From Aedes albopictus (taxonomy: Eukaryota > Arthropoda > Insecta > Diptera > Culicidae): a DNA stretch of 64,000 nt. This document shows, piece after piece, positions 11,933 to 23,617 of this stretch (position 1 is the stretch's first letter; every line of letters starts with the position of its first letter). Below the pieces are notes generated by a model. That model saw only the letters and a list, made by a program, of their open reading frames with translations. It was not told the DNA's origin and did not search any database. Where the stretch lies: the NCBI RefSeq assembly GCF_035046485.1, contig NC_085137.1, positions 315,901,164-315,965,163 of the forward strand, in the 5' to 3' direction. Position numbers and translations under genes: made by a program.

Positions 11933-13380
11933 AGAAATAGAAATGTGTTCCATGCATTGAACTTTGCTACGATGTTTCTGAAGCGATTTAACAACAAGTG
12001 AATGTAACTCATTGCAAATCAATGAACCCATCCCTGTTATAACAGTCATCTAATTTAAACGATTGTGATGTTTGAGACGGAAATCATAATAACTATTAAG
12101 AGGAATTGTACGACATGACAATTCCAGCACTGGCGGTGGCTTTTTATTATCATTTTATAATAAAATATAGTGAAACATTAAAAATGTAACATCTTATAGT
12201 GGAACACTTAAATTGCGTAATAAACTAGGACATCACAATTAAACATTTTCAACACAAAGCATAAATTTTGTCTGGTTACCCTCGTGGACAACAATTTCCG
12301 AACCCAGGATGACTAGGTTTCACAATTTGTCTCTTAGTTGTAGGTCTATCAGTGACTGATAGACAATCGTAAAATCGTATTTTCTTATGCAGGTTGCCTT
12401 TTTGTTTGCAGCGTTAGTAGCTATCATAGCAAGCTTGATTTTTGCCTAGAAATTTCAAATCCTCAGGGTTCAATGCAAAGGTTCAGGTTTTAATCTGTTT
12501 TAATATGAGACGTTTACACTTTGATGTCTCTGTTAGAGAAGGGTTTATACATGTGCTCTAGTTGATTATTGCCCAAAATTCCCTGAAAGTAGGCCTTAGG
12601 TATGAGACTGATGAGATCTCATGATGCTCTATTACTTCAGAGTACTATGAATGTTAGTTTAAATTAGAGACATATTTACAAGTTAAAAAAAAAAACAAGT
12701 AACACGAAAATAAAACTAGTGGCAATTCCTGGAAAAGTGAACTTTGTTGACCTAATTAACATCCCTCATAGAAAATAGACAGATTTGTGTATAACAAATT
12801 ACATTTCGCCAGAAGGCAACGTTGCTGGGTATGTAAACAACACGAAATGTTTGTTTTTTTTTTCGAATGCAACTAATTGGGCATTTCATTTGTACGGCCA
12901 GAAACACTGAAGAGTAATGGTGGGCGTTACATCTTGAAAATCGACACCATCGTTGCATTGGGGGAACAGCATCACATTTCAAGTTAATTATTTATCCGCA
13001 GATATGTAAAATTTATATTTATATAGCCCACTGTATTGTTCTGGCCTTGTTTACAGGTTGGCTTTGTTTTTATCATTGCTATTGAACAGATGAATAAAAT
13101 CAGTTGATATCTGGCTACGGATTAGAACACGCGTTTTTTTAAACGCTGTGCGAAGCTGCTACTTATAAGTTGCAGTTTAATTAACAGTATATCATACTCT
13201 GATTGGAGGGAGACGATTTCAAATAATCTACCTAGGATGATAAAGTGAATGTCATTTGCTAACATGCTTCAATTTAATTGCGTGTAGCGTTTTGCATCCA
13301 CTTTGTTATCCTATTCAACATCTAATATAATTGCATGTTGGCTGAGTATGCAAACAGTGAATGAAAAAAAAAAATAAAAA

Positions 13381-13927
13381 TAAGATACACCGGGGCAAGT
13401 TGAAACGGGTGGGGCAAGATGAAACAGCGGGTTAACATGATGTTATCCAATGATGGCAAACAGCTTGAATATAACAACACAAAGTTTTTGGTTCAAATAA
13501 TCTTTTGGCGAAAAAAAAAAAATCAAATTAGGGGTACTCACTAAACAGATTCAATTGCTGCGTAAGCCATGATTTTCTGCTTATTAGAAATGTTTCATGA
13601 TTTTGCGAATGAAATAATCAAAGATTGCCTTAGTGATCGCGACGTTTAATCAGTTTACGCTGTTAAGTGAATCCCCCTATTATTGGGTATTCTCGGCAGG
13701 TTTGTTCTCTTCGTCATGGGGGGTTTTTGTTGGCCAAATTTCCTAAAACTAGGGCATATAATTCAGCTTGGTTGGGAAGGATTTGAGGCCAACTCTGAGT
13801 ACAACAGCTTTCAAAAAATCCCTCATGACGAAGAGAACAAAACTGCCGAAAATACACAATTTCCCCTATTTCAAAACTTCGCGTTTCATCTTGCCCCACC
13901 CGTTTCAACTTGCCCCGGTGTACCTTA
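13381..13927. mobile_element. TIR element with CACCGGGGCAAG ends
   Basis: Ends TAAGATACACCGGGGCAAG and complementary sequence at 13883-13927 form inverted repeats of about 45 bp. A second pair of inverted arms (13683-13729 and 13812-13858, around TTCTCTTCGTCATG) lies inside. The 152-bp MITE at 13529-13680 is nested in it. Copy 2 of the duplicated segment lacks the insertion and gives the empty site near 17955. No coding. Confidence 0.8.
13529..13680. mobile_element. TAGGGGTATTCAC MITE, copy 2
   Basis: Same length (152 bp) and about 90% identical to 4689-4840, with ends TAGGGGTACTCACTAAACAG and CTGTTAAGTGAATCCCCCTA. Inserted inside the larger TIR element 13381-13927. Confidence 0.85.
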
Positions 13928-14271
13928 CGTGCATTATTGAACCTGAAACGAGGCGATACCATAGTTTATTACCTTTTCTAAATTTAAAAATTCAAGGTCT
14001 CCGCGAAGAATTCGGGAGTCGTAGGAATTATTTTCAAATATAGTGTTGAATGATTTCCCAACAGCTTGTCTTCCGGGGGGAAGAAACTTCGCCTGGAAGA
14101 AATGGAGTGAGAGGAAATCTCGAGATCTTTCGAACTCAAGCTAAGACTATTAATCAAAATGTGCATAAACCAAGGCAGAAGCCTACTGACGCACAGTACT
14201 CCAGATTTGAAATATCTGACAAAAATTACCAAATCATAGTAGTCAGCTAGTTTTAGCCTACATGGATGTAT

Positions 14272-14606
14272 AGGACAGATCGAGGAAGTACTAGATTTGT
14301 AGTAATGAGCTGAATTTGGTATGGTGAGAAGGTCAATTCAATTCTCCGTTTCTGCAATTAAATGGTTCAAAAAGATTGGGTATTATGATTCCTTGCCTAA
14401 TTTAATGCTATTTGAGCAAAACTTTGGGCAACAGTGTTGTTGTTTTCTCCATTTCTTGCAACATAAACAGCATAGCTATCCAAAGTTTTGCTCAAACAGC
14501 ATCAAATTAGGCAAGGAATCATAATACCTACGCTTTTTGCACCATTTCATTGCAGAAACGGAGAATTGACCTTCTCATCATTTTAAAATTCAGCTCATTA
14601 CTACAA
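14272..14606. mobile_element. AT-type foldback, family 1, right end lost
   Basis: Starts with ATAGGACAGATCG (AT at 14270-14271) and has both long arms and the central loop of family 1. The right arm stops at about 14606 before reaching its end. A 20-bp direct repeat (14606-14625 and 14643-14662) sits at the break, so the end was probably replaced during repair or by another insertion. Confidence 0.8.
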
Positions 14607-14662
14607 TTTAACTATACACATATCAATTATCATATCATATCGATTTAACTATACACATATCA

Positions 14663-15154
14663 TCATGGCGCAATTATTTTGGCAGCTCTTGGCAGTTGCA
14701 TTTTTCCTTAACCGGTTCTGCATATATATACGAGCATTTAAACGGGATATCCCCGCGGGGAGTAGCGGGAAGCGTTTTGTAAGACACGTTGAACTCGAAG
14801 TGTGAGACTTTCTCGTACTAATGGCATGTAATATCAATTTTGAAGTCAACACACTTAATCTCCAAATTTGGTCTCGGTAAACTAAAATAACGAGCTCAAT
14901 CGGTAATGCTAGTTTTTGCTGGAATGTCGTTAAAAGTGACAGTTCATTAAAAATGTGACGTTTAAATTACCGAAATTCAGTGATTCACGTAAATTACAGA
15001 AACTCGGCAATATATTTTGCGATACCAATCGGCAATCGATCTATGTTGCTGAGTTTCGGTAAACTGCAACTGTCAAAAACTTAGAACAACACGCGCTGTT
15101 CGAAACTCGGTGCCATCTTTGAAGAAGGGACGATAAACGGAGGAAGCCGTTTTC
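14663..15154. other. No supportable feature
   Basis: No recognisable frame or repeat boundary. A purine-poor stretch with several TCGGTAA-type motifs (14875-15060) recurs within itself but has no clear period. Confidence 0.3.
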
Positions 15155-17060
15155 ATCGCTTGAATTACAGCCTTTTTTTTACTTAATCATTCATTTTAGG
15201 CTCATGCGCCAACAGGCATAACGGAGCCGAATTCAGTTGTTTTTTTACAGTTTTATGTTTTTGACTTATAAACTATGTTAGTTTCGCGGAACCGTAAAAC
15301 CGCGGTTTGGTCGAGGTTAGGGGTAACAATAATATTTGAGGGAAGGATAGGGTGATGAGGGCTTTTCGTTGACACATGACAGCATGATGTGGCTTATTGC
15401 TACTGGTCAAACGTAGAGTGGACAAACAACCTGTAACGATACAAACAGACGATTTTCGAAGGGACACGAGGTTGACAATCGGAACAACAAAACTGGGGTA
15501 TCAATCAAAGGCACGAGGTGGATAAATGGAAAAACAAGACGGGGATATCAAACGAAGACTTCAGCTTGTTTCAAGAAGTCGTACACAAGCTTCATGTACA
15601 CAAGAGCAAGTTTGCCCAACACATCTCTAATGTCTTCCTTTTCTGGTTTCCCTCGGGTCCTGAGGGATGCACATAAATCGGATCTGGCAATACCGTATTC
15701 GGGGCATTCCCACACAACATGGTTGATATCTTGATAGCCTGCACCACAGCTACAACGATTGCTATCTGTGAGCCCTATTCGATAGAAATGCGAGCCCAGA
15801 GAGTAGTGATTGGACATAAGTCGACACATTATCTTGATAAAATCTCGACCCATGTCCAACCCCTTGAACCACGCCGTCTTCGATACCTGTGGGAGAATTG
15901 AATGTAACCACTTGCCCAATTCCCCTGCATCCCATTTTTGTTTCCAACTGACCAAGGCATGCTGACGAGCGATCAAAAAAAATCATTGAAGGCGATATGA
16001 CGGTCATAAATGTCGCCTTCCATAGCACCCGCCTTGGCGAGTGAATCCGCTTTCTCGTTGCCCGGGATCGAGCAATGTGAAGGAACCCAAACCAAGGTGA
16101 TGTTATATGCTTGATACGATAAAGCACTCAGAATTGATCGAATTTCGCTCAGGAAATACGGGGAGTGCTTCACCGGCCTCATTGAACGAATAGCCTCAAT
16201 TGAGCTGAGACTATCCGTAAAAATGAAATATTGATCAGAGGGAAGAGAGGCAATTCGCTCTAATGCGTAGTGTATCCCGACTAAAAGATTTTAACAAAAA
16301 TATAACATAATTATAACAAACCATGAACTCATTGTGATATAATTATGTTCAACATCATTGGTGTTTAAAAATGTTATAACTCAATTGTATCATATTATGT
16401 TATAAATGTTTTTCAATAACTCATTGTGAAATAATTTAGTTCTGATTCTTTGACATACAGAACATCATTTTACACAATTGTATCAAAATATGATAGAAAC
16501 TAGTTTTCTTGAAGCTAAAATTTATATCATATTGTGTTATAATTTTGTTCTGATTATAACAAAATAGGTTATTATTTTGATTAGACCGGTGTACTTTTTG
16601 TTAAAGTTTTAGTTAGTCCTGCATCTAGTTTATAACAAAATAAGTTATAGAAAAATTGCATATCATCATAACATGTCTTATAAACTTGATATATTTTTCT
16701 AGTCGGGATAGCCGCCAATTCTGCGACATATACTGAGCAAGGACTTTGAAGTTTATGGGCGGCGCTATGAATCTCATTAAATACACCAAATCCAGTGGAA
16801 TCATTTGTTTTTGACCCATCAGTGATCAGTGAAAAACCTTCTGTCGCTACTGACTTGACCAAACTTGCTTGCAAAAATTTTTGGAATGTGCTCCGATCGG
16901 AGCGGATCTGGAATTCAACGGATTTCTTGCAACATGGACAGATCAAAAACTATAGTGGAGTTGGAGAAGTCTTGGAAGCAATCACGGTTGAGAACATTCG
17001 AAGAAGGGTTAACCTCCAGAATCATGCTGTTGGATTCTCGGCAATTTATATTGCTGACCT
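15155..17060 (-). pseudogene. LINE 3' half with RNase H domain
   Basis: Minus-strand remnant of a LOA/I-type LINE. It opens near 17060 with broken sequence, then gives RNase H: TDGSK (first catalytic Asp, near 16825), YVAELAAI (Glu, near 16725), FTDSLSS (Asp, near 16215) and WVPSHCSIPGNEKAD (His and last Asp, near 16060). All four acidic residues remain. The C-terminal region at 15548-15976 has RLMSNHYSLGSHFY and a CSCG...H...C zinc-knuckle-like end. A 432-bp element at 16276-16707 splits the RNase H between AELAA and IHYALER; removing it plus one AT restores the frame. A frame change lies between 15976 and 15973. RNase H is characteristic of the I, R1, LOA and related clades. Not functional as it stands. 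Confidence 0.85.
16276..16707. mobile_element. 432-bp AT-rich element, AT target duplication
   Basis: Short inverted ends CCCGACTA...TAGTCGGG, with an interior rich in TTATAACA motifs. AT flanks both sides (16274-16275, 16708-16709). Removing 434 bp (element plus one AT) rejoins the RNase H codons as GCG GCT ATA CAC TAC, giving AAIHY, with no frame change. Treating TA as the duplication would break the frame. No coding capacity; no relative seen in the window. Confidence 0.8.
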
Positions 17061-17274
17061 CGGCGAAATAAATTAAATTGGTGTCCCAAGTAGGCTTTCA
17101 GGAAAATATAAAAATGTAAGAATGTTCAAAAGTAAAAGTTTGAAAAATCAAAAATCCAAATTCACAATATCTTGAATTAGAAAGAATCACCTCCCAAAAC
17201 ATATTTAAATCGATTTTGGACACCGACAAGAGATATTAAGATACATAAAAAAAATAGTATTAGAGGGTTGAGAG

Positions 17275-18250
17275 AAACCGTACGTCATTGTAAGTTCTGC
17301 ACTGGTGATGGCTTTTTATCATTATTTCTGTAAAAGTTAAATTTGTTGACGCAATTAACATCCCTCATAGAAAAAAAAAACAGGTTAGTAAATTGTGACA
17401 AATTACATTCTCCCTGAAGGCAACGTTGCTAGGTATGTAATCAGCATTGAACGTTTGCTTTCTTCGAATGCAACTAATTGGGCATTTCATGTGTACGGCC
17501 AGAATCACTGGAGAGTAATGCCGATGGCCGTTACATCTCGAAATTTGACACCATCGTTGCATTAGGGCGAACAGCTTCTCATTTCAGGTTAATTGTTTTT
17601 GCGCAAATATGTATGTATAAACCACTGTACTGTTCTGGTCTTGTTTACAGGCTGGCTTTGTCCTCACCATTGTTATTGAACAGATGAATAAAATCAGTTG
17701 ATATCGGACTACGGATTAGAACACGCGTCTTTTTTTAAACGCTCTGCGAAGCTGCCTACTTATAAGTACCAGTTTAATCAACAGTATATCACACTCTGAT
17801 TGAAGTAAGACGATTTCAGATACGAGAACCTATGACAAAGTGGATGAAACTTGCTCACATGCTTACATTAAACTGCGTGTAGCATATTGCATCTACTTTG
17901 TTATCCTATTTAACATCTAAAATAATTGCATGTTGGCTGAGTGTAAATAAAATACGTTCATTGTTAAACCTGAAATAAGGCGACATCTTAGTTGATTTAC
18001 TTTTCAAATTTTCTAAATTCAATGTGTCCGCGAAGAATGTGAAAGTCGTAGGAGTTATTTTCAGATATTGTTGGAGAATAGTCTGACAACTTTTTTTATA
18101 AGGGAAAAAACATCGCATATAAAAAAACGGAGTGATAGGAAATTCAACTGTTGTGCCGATCTCAAGAAATGGCCTTATACCTCTAGCCGAAATGTGTTGA
18201 TATAAAGGCGGAAGTATGTGATTGAAACGCGGAAGTAGCAGTGAAATCCT
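17275..18250. repeat. Duplicated segment, copy 2
   Basis: Direct-orientation counterpart of 12110-14235, without that copy's TIR-element insertion, so it shows the pre-insertion state. Conserved blocks include CGAATGCAACTAATTGGGCA and GGAACACGCG-type sequence. A shared minus-strand frame exists in both copies, but most codon differences change the amino acid, so it is not under protein constraint. Confidence 0.7.
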
Positions 18251-18849
18251 GAACAGCGCAGCATGAAATGAATCCAAATATGATCAAGGTAGCGGAAGAA
18301 ATTTATTTTGTCCACGTGTACTTTTGTTAAAGTTCATACAGTTTGAATAAGATTTGAATAAAACAATATTTATCCATTGAAAAGTTCTTACATGATACAA
18401 TATTTGAATATGGTCTACGATGAAAAGCATCATTTGTACAGCAATTATTCAGACTCTGAAGCAGGCTAAAGAATTAAGGCTGTTTTCAGTCATACATCAA
18501 CAAATTGAACAACAAATATTCCAACCGAACTTTAAATATTCATAAATAAAAACGGAATTGTAAACTTGAGGTTCAACCAAGGCTCTTGAAAAACATTTTT
18601 GCATTTCGCTTTCTAATAAACATATTTTAGGTAATAAAGCAGACACCGTAAGATGTTGGGATGAATTTCAAGAAAAAGCAGTGCTACTAGTAATTCTTAT
18701 ATACATTCAGAAAATCAATCCAATGTTAGAGGATTTTAAATAGATGGGTAAGCTGCATCTGTGGCGTTGACTGATGTATTCTTGATTGAATAGAGAAGAT
18801 GTTATCAAAAGAGAGATTTCGTCAAACCTTCGTCAAACCGGCTCATCTA
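18251..18849. other. No supportable feature
   Basis: AT-rich non-coding sequence between the duplicated segment and the RT fragment. Decayed LINE sequence may extend leftward from 18850 but is not recognisable. Confidence 0.3.
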
Positions 18850-19605
18850 TTAGTGTTAGAGCAGTGCCCTCAAGGAGGCGTGCTATCATCTCTATAGGAC
18901 AGATCGGTGAGGTACTAGATTTGAAGTAATGAGCTGAATTTCAGTATGGTGAGAAAGCCAATTCTCCGTTTCTGCAATGAATTGGTGCTAAAAGCGTGGG
19001 TATTATGATTCCTTGCCTAATTTGATGCTGTTTGAGCAAAACTTTGAGCAACAGTGTTGTTGTTTTCTCGATTTCTTGCAACATAAACAAAAGAGTTATC
19101 CAAAGTTTTGCTCAAACAGCATCAAATTAGGCAAGGAATCATAATACCCACACTTTTTGCACCATTTCATTGCAGAAACGGAGAATTGACCTTCTCACCA
19201 TACTAAAATTCAGCTCATTACTACAAATCTAGTACTACACCGAACGTGCCCCATTGTGGTCTTTGATAGTTGATCTTCTAAAAAAACTGGAAGCGGAGGG
19301 CTTTGAAATAATTGGCTACACTGATGATATTGTCATATTAGTCCGTGGTAAATATGACTATATTACCACTTACAGAATGCAAACTGTCCTAAACTCAGTC
19401 TCTTCGTGGTGCGATAAAGAAGGTTTAAATGTAAATCCTTCTAAAACCACGATCGTGCGGTTTACGCGAAGAAGAAAATTTTCAATTACCAACATAAATT
19501 TGGACATCATCATTTGGGACTTTCAGATAGAGTCAAGTATCCTGGAATACATCTTGACAGCAAACTAAACTGGAATTGGCATCTTGAGCAGGTATGTAGT
19601 TGTCA
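18850..19605 (+). pseudogene. LINE RT fragment split by a foldback element
   Basis: Left part (18861-18893) reads QCPQGGVLSSL, RT motif B. The frame resumes at 19255 with LLWSLIVDLLKKLEAEG, then IGYTDDIVILVRG, RT motif C with YTDD for YADD, then LNSVSSWCDKEGLNVNPSKT. A frameshift near 19510 is followed by KYPGIHLDSKLNWNWHLEQ. The style matches LOA/I-type LINEs and it may be the same lineage as 15155-17060. The foldback at 18896-19252 sits exactly between SL and LW of the motif SPLLWSL. Not functional: the 5' part is gone and motif C is changed. Confidence 0.85.
18896..19252 (+). mobile_element. AT-type foldback, family 1, 357 bp
   Basis: Begins AGGACAGATCGGTG and ends CACCGAACGTGCCCC, with inverted arms of about 150 bp and a central loop. 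AT flanks both sides (18894-18895, 19253-19254). Removing it plus one AT gives TCT CTA TTG TGG, SLLW, as the RT motif requires. Confidence 0.9.
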
Positions 19606-19696
19606 AAGCATAGCATAGAAAAATGCTTGAAAATCTCATCTATAATAAACTAACTTATGATTGTATATTATGTCATTGAGATGTTATTCTACTTTT

Positions 19697-19873
19697 TTTA
19701 TCTGTATTAACGAGATTTTTAGCCCTAGGCTAGTTCATCTCGGGACCCACTCTTTACTTCCCTTCCGAAGGAAGAACTCACAGTTTGCGAGTTTGTCGGG
19801 AGTGGGTTTCGATCCCAGGTCCTCGGCGTGATAGTCAAGTGTTCTGACCATCACACCAGGTCCGCTCCACAAT
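19697..19873 (-). mobile_element. Full-length tRNA-derived SINE with terminal hairpin
   Basis: On the minus strand: tRNA-like head with A box TGGTGTGATGGTC and B box GGGATCGAAACCC, a body of about 60 bp, then the hairpin CGAGATGAACTAGCC / GGGCTAAAAATCTCG and a tail TTAATACAGATAAAA. The target duplication ATTCT(A/T)CTTTT lies at 19686-19696 and 19874-19884. It is the full-length reference for the four short relics at 10161, 30309, 47928 and 50963. Confidence 0.85.
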
Positions 19874-19887
19874 ATTCTTCTTTTCCC

Positions 19888-20045
19888 GGGGGAGCGACAC
19901 TAGTTTTGCCAAGACGAAAACCCCAAAAAAAGCAAAAAAAAATCGAAAAAACCCTCAAAACTTTTGCGGGTTTTAGCTACTGTTTTGGGCTTTTTTCAGC
20001 TTTTTTTTTAGGTTATTTGGCTTGGCAAAACTAGTGTCGCTCCCC
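19888..20045. mobile_element. MITE, GGGGAGCGACACTAG ends
   Basis: Inverted ends of about 25 bp (GGGAGCGACACTAGTTTTGC and complement). CTTTTCCC occurs just outside both ends, an 8-bp duplication compatible with a hAT-like origin. The interior is A- and T-rich, non-coding. Confidence 0.75.
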
Positions 20046-20182
20046 ATGGCTTTTCCCATACTTCATGTGTATAACAACGTATTTTGCTATGTTTGTATAT
20101 TTTGTTATTGATAAACTATTTATTGGTATTCCATAATAGTGTGAATAATTATTAGTTGAACCAAATTTGGGTGAAATCAGTT

Positions 20183-20276
20183 AGGGGATTAACTAAACAG
20201 TGTCAACTGATTAAACTGATTTAACTTCGCAATCATCAAGGCAATCTTTTATCTAAATAGAAAATGAATACCCCTA
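20183..20276. mobile_element. TAGGGG MITE, short internally deleted relative
   Basis: About 94 bp with ends TAGGGGATTAACTAAACAG and AATACCCCTAG. It resembles the 152-bp elements at 4689 and 13529, but with a deleted or rearranged interior. Confidence 0.6.
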
Positions 20277-20325
20277 GGGATTATTCAATTGCCTATTTTA
20301 GATGAAAATACGCTTTATTCAAGGC

Positions 20326-21654
20326 CCTGGCCAAGTTCGCAGGGGTTGACGGTATTAAAGTGAAGGAGTTTCATTTTGATTATTGTAATGTAGTGTTCTT
20401 TAGTGAAACATATCACCTTTTTAACACTTTAATGCGCCTCCAACGGTTCATCACGAACCGGCTGCTGCAGATGGAGTATGGCTGATCATATGCATCAGAC
20501 ATGCTCGATAAACACGGAGGAACCGCCGGGGCTCAGTAGAGTCTATTCCCAAGCAATAGTTCCAAGTCGGTTGGATTTGAGAAGGTTTTGATGATCGTTA
20601 CAAATCCCAATAAAAGTATTATAGGATTTGTGACAGGTTTTGGAACCTTTAACAGCCAGCTGACTTCAAAATGTTGTTTGAGCTCTATTTCCCACGTTTA
20701 TCGGTTGATTTTTATTACATAGTAATTTATTAATGTCATAGTCGTTTTTTCGAATTTTTACAATGTTAGTTGGTCATATTTTCTTTAAATAAAGCAATAA
20801 AAATCCACCGAAGAATCAATAGTGGGAAGGAGATTTGCAGCACTTAATTGTGCTGATAGATTCGAAGCTAACGTGCGAACACTTAAACGCATTGTTGACG
20901 TCAATGCGTTCGACGTGACATATTGGACAAAAACTGACTGCTTTATATTAACTGAACAACGCTACTTGTGTATGACTAGGTTGTCATTTCTAGGCTACGC
21001 TTGAGAAAATGACATGGTAGGATATAGGTAGGATCGATAGGACAATTGAACGAATTTGAATATTTTTAATAGTATTTGTAGCGGGATGAAAGTTGACATG
21101 AAATCTTTATTATTTTAAAATTTTATTGCAATTAACTGACCAACTTGGCGTATTTTTGATTATCTCTTAGATGTTCAGAAGTTCAGTTACATGTTTCTGT
21201 GGATTTTGGACCGATGACAATTTAAGGGCACAAGAGATGAACACAAGTAGAAAACGATTAGCGAAATCAAGAAAACAATTTGACACAGGATCGACTATAT
21301 TTTAACATACAGGGTTCGATTGATTCGATGAAAAAAAAAACAACATACGACAACTTACTTTACGAGGAGAAAAACATATTTAACCATACCACAAAATCAA
21401 ACAAGGAGACAAACACAAACCGTGTGAGCATAACACTACATAGGCAAATCCTGAATGACTGACCAATTGAAAACTTTCCAATCTTCTACCGTATCTTTCT
21501 GAGCCAGTTGCAACAGTGTCTTAATGGATATCATTTTCCGCGTACGGCTGGCAAACTGCTTCTGAAAGATTCCGTACTCTTTTCTATCTTCGGGTCTAGT
21601 GTAGAGGTTTCAACTCTATTCAGAGTGCAGCTAGAAACCTATAAAAAAAAAAAA
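20326..21654 (+). mobile_element. 1.33-kb poly(A)-tailed retrocopy, 21-bp duplication
   Basis: A 21-bp direct repeat (AAAATACGCTTTATTCAAGG plus C) at 20305-20325 and 21655-21675 flanks the insert, which ends in a run of about 15 A. So it was reverse transcribed and integrated by LINE machinery. A frame open from the 5' junction for 51 codons (LAKFAGVDGIKVKEFHFDYC onward, stop near 20483) could be a truncated C-terminus, with the rest a 3' UTR. I do not recognise the protein. An inverted partial copy lies at 40271-41429. It is either a retro-pseudogene of a host mRNA or the 3' end of a LINE. Confidence 0.75.
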
Positions 21655-21675
21655 AAAATACGCTTTATTCAAGGC

Positions 21676-22004
21676 TTTTAAAAGTCAATGTTACCAGGCT
21701 ATATTCAGAAAAGCTGTCTACCACCTTTTTCGGGATAATATTTGCTCAAAAAGGAAGTCATTTTATTGAATTTCCAAATGGTCTAAATTGAGATTACAAT
21801 TTGACAAGTTCAAATTATAATTTCTTACCCTAACCTAACTCAGGAATAACAAATTTTACCACGATAGCATTTTTTTTTCTTAGCGCGTTACTTAGTGTTG
21901 CTTATTAATAAACAACACGTATCTAGGGTAAGGTGGGGTTCTCTACCATTTTTCAAACCTTTTTCGTTTTCAATGATAAATAGTCTGATTTTCGAGACAT
22001 TTTG
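21676..22004. other. No supportable feature
   Basis: AT-rich spacer between the retrocopy and the A-rich tail of the minus-strand Jockey-like LINE. Confidence 0.35.
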
Positions 22005-22411
22005 TTTTTATTTTTTTTATTTATTTTTTCTCTTCATCTGATCTACTTGGATCTCAATGAAGTGTGGCTGAGAAAAGCCTTAACCAGGCATAAAAACCCG
22101 CATCTTTTGAAGTAGTACATGACAAACCATTACAATTAATTACATATACGGCACAACTTATCTAACTAATGCTAACATTATAAAAGAACAAACAAAAAAC
22201 GAAATACATCAATGAAAGTCGAACTGTACAAATACATTGTTAAAATTTAAAATCATAAACCTAATGGGATCATGTTGTCCGTATCGACTATTACGTGGAT
22301 CCAAATGCAGGAAATTGCGGCGCCGTAGTGGTCGTTCTGGAACATATATTCGGAGCTCTGACAGTAAAGAAGGAGCATCAATCTCACCGTTCAAAAGTTT
22401 CCCAATGAAAT

Positions 22412-22769
22412 AGGAAGCAATCAGTGAAGTACTAGATTGAAAGTAGTGAGCTGGATTTTTGTATGGTGAGATGATCAATTCTCCGTTTCTGCAATGAAAT
22501 GGTACAAACAGCGTGGGTTATATGATTTCTTGCCTAATTTGATGCTGTTTGAGCAAAAGTTTGGTTAACTGTGTTGTTGAAGTTGTAAGAAATAAATAAT
22601 ACAACAACACAGTTAACCAAAGTTTTGCTCAAACAGCATCAAATTAGGCAAGAAATCATACAACCCACGCTGTTTGTACTATTTCATTGCAGAAACGGAG
22701 AATTGATCATCTCACCATACAAAAATCCAGCTCACTACTTTCAATCTAGTACTTCACTGATTGCTTCCT
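22412..22769. mobile_element. AT-type foldback, family 2, 358 bp
   Basis: Symmetric ends AGGAAGCAATCAGTG...CACTGATTGCTTCCT, arms of about 150 bp and a loop around TTGTTGAAGTTG. AT flanks both sides (22410-22411, 22770-22771). Element plus one AT is 360 bp, so the LINE frame is unchanged, and removal gives CAA TCC AAT TTC ATT (QSNFI). Confidence 0.9.
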
Positions 22770-23617
22770 ATTGGATTGCATTGACGACCTCCTACTCGCT
22801 AAAGTTTCCAAGCCTAACAGCATACACCGATGCTCATACGGCGGAAGATGAACAGCGTCACGCCAGGGTAGACTCCGAAGCGCTAATCGCACAAATTTTC
22901 GTTGCACAGCCTCGAAACGGTCGATCCAATTCTGACTATATGGGCACCAAACTACTACTGCTGATTCCAGAATGGAACGAACTAAAGCGCAGTATAGCGA
23001 TTTAAGGCATAAAGGATCACGAAAGCCATCAGCGATCTTAAACATGGAGCCCAGCTGTTTATTTGCTCTAGAAAGCACATCATCGTAGTGAGGCCTGAAA
23101 GTCATCTCCGTATCCAGAATCACTCCAAGATCCTTAATTTCATTTCTACGTTCCAGCGTTTCACCTGATAAGGAGTAGTCAAATAGAATTGGATTCCTTT
23201 TTCTGCAAAACGTTATAGCAATGCATTTTCCCACGCAGAGTTCTAAACCATTACGCCTGCTCCAGCATTCAAAAGAGCTTAACGCTGCCTGTAATGCCAC
23301 ACAGTCTTCAATGCAGGTGATCACGATGAAAATCTTCACGTCGTCCGCATAGAAAATGCGTTCGCCACGGGGCAGTACATACGCTACGTCGTTGATGAAC
23401 AGCGAAAATAAAAGCGGTCCGATGTTGCTCCCCTGTGGTACTCCAGAGGGAATGGTAATAGACTCCGAATGATCCAAGCCGATACGCACTTTCATAGACC
23501 GACCAGACAGATACGAGTTAAACCATCGGACAAAACCATCTGACATTCCAAGTTTTCTGAGCTTGTTGAGCAGTATGCAATGGTTCACACGATCAAACGC
23601 TGATTTGAAATCCGTAT

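Larger units (their letters stand above)
12110..14235. repeat. Duplicated segment, copy 1 (with inserts)
   Basis: About 1 kb of ancestral sequence in two parts (12110-13380 and 13928-14235) matches 17275-18250 in the same orientation, about 80-85% by eye. This copy also holds 12170-12720, absent from copy 2, and the TIR element at 13381-13927. No protein is recognisable. It could be an old tandem duplication or two copies of an unclassified dispersed repeat. Direct orientation is compatible with LTRs, but no gag or pol lies between the copies. Confidence 0.7.

Noticed and set aside
12752..17562. Shared minus-strand frame in the two duplicated segments as a gene
   Set aside because: Indels are in frame, but most substitutions change the amino acid and no motif is recognised; it is open by chance in similar sequences.
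12110..18250. Direct duplicates as LTRs of a retrotransposon
   Set aside because: No gag, protease, RT or integrase lies between them, no TG...CA edges were found, and the copies are too diverged for one insertion event.
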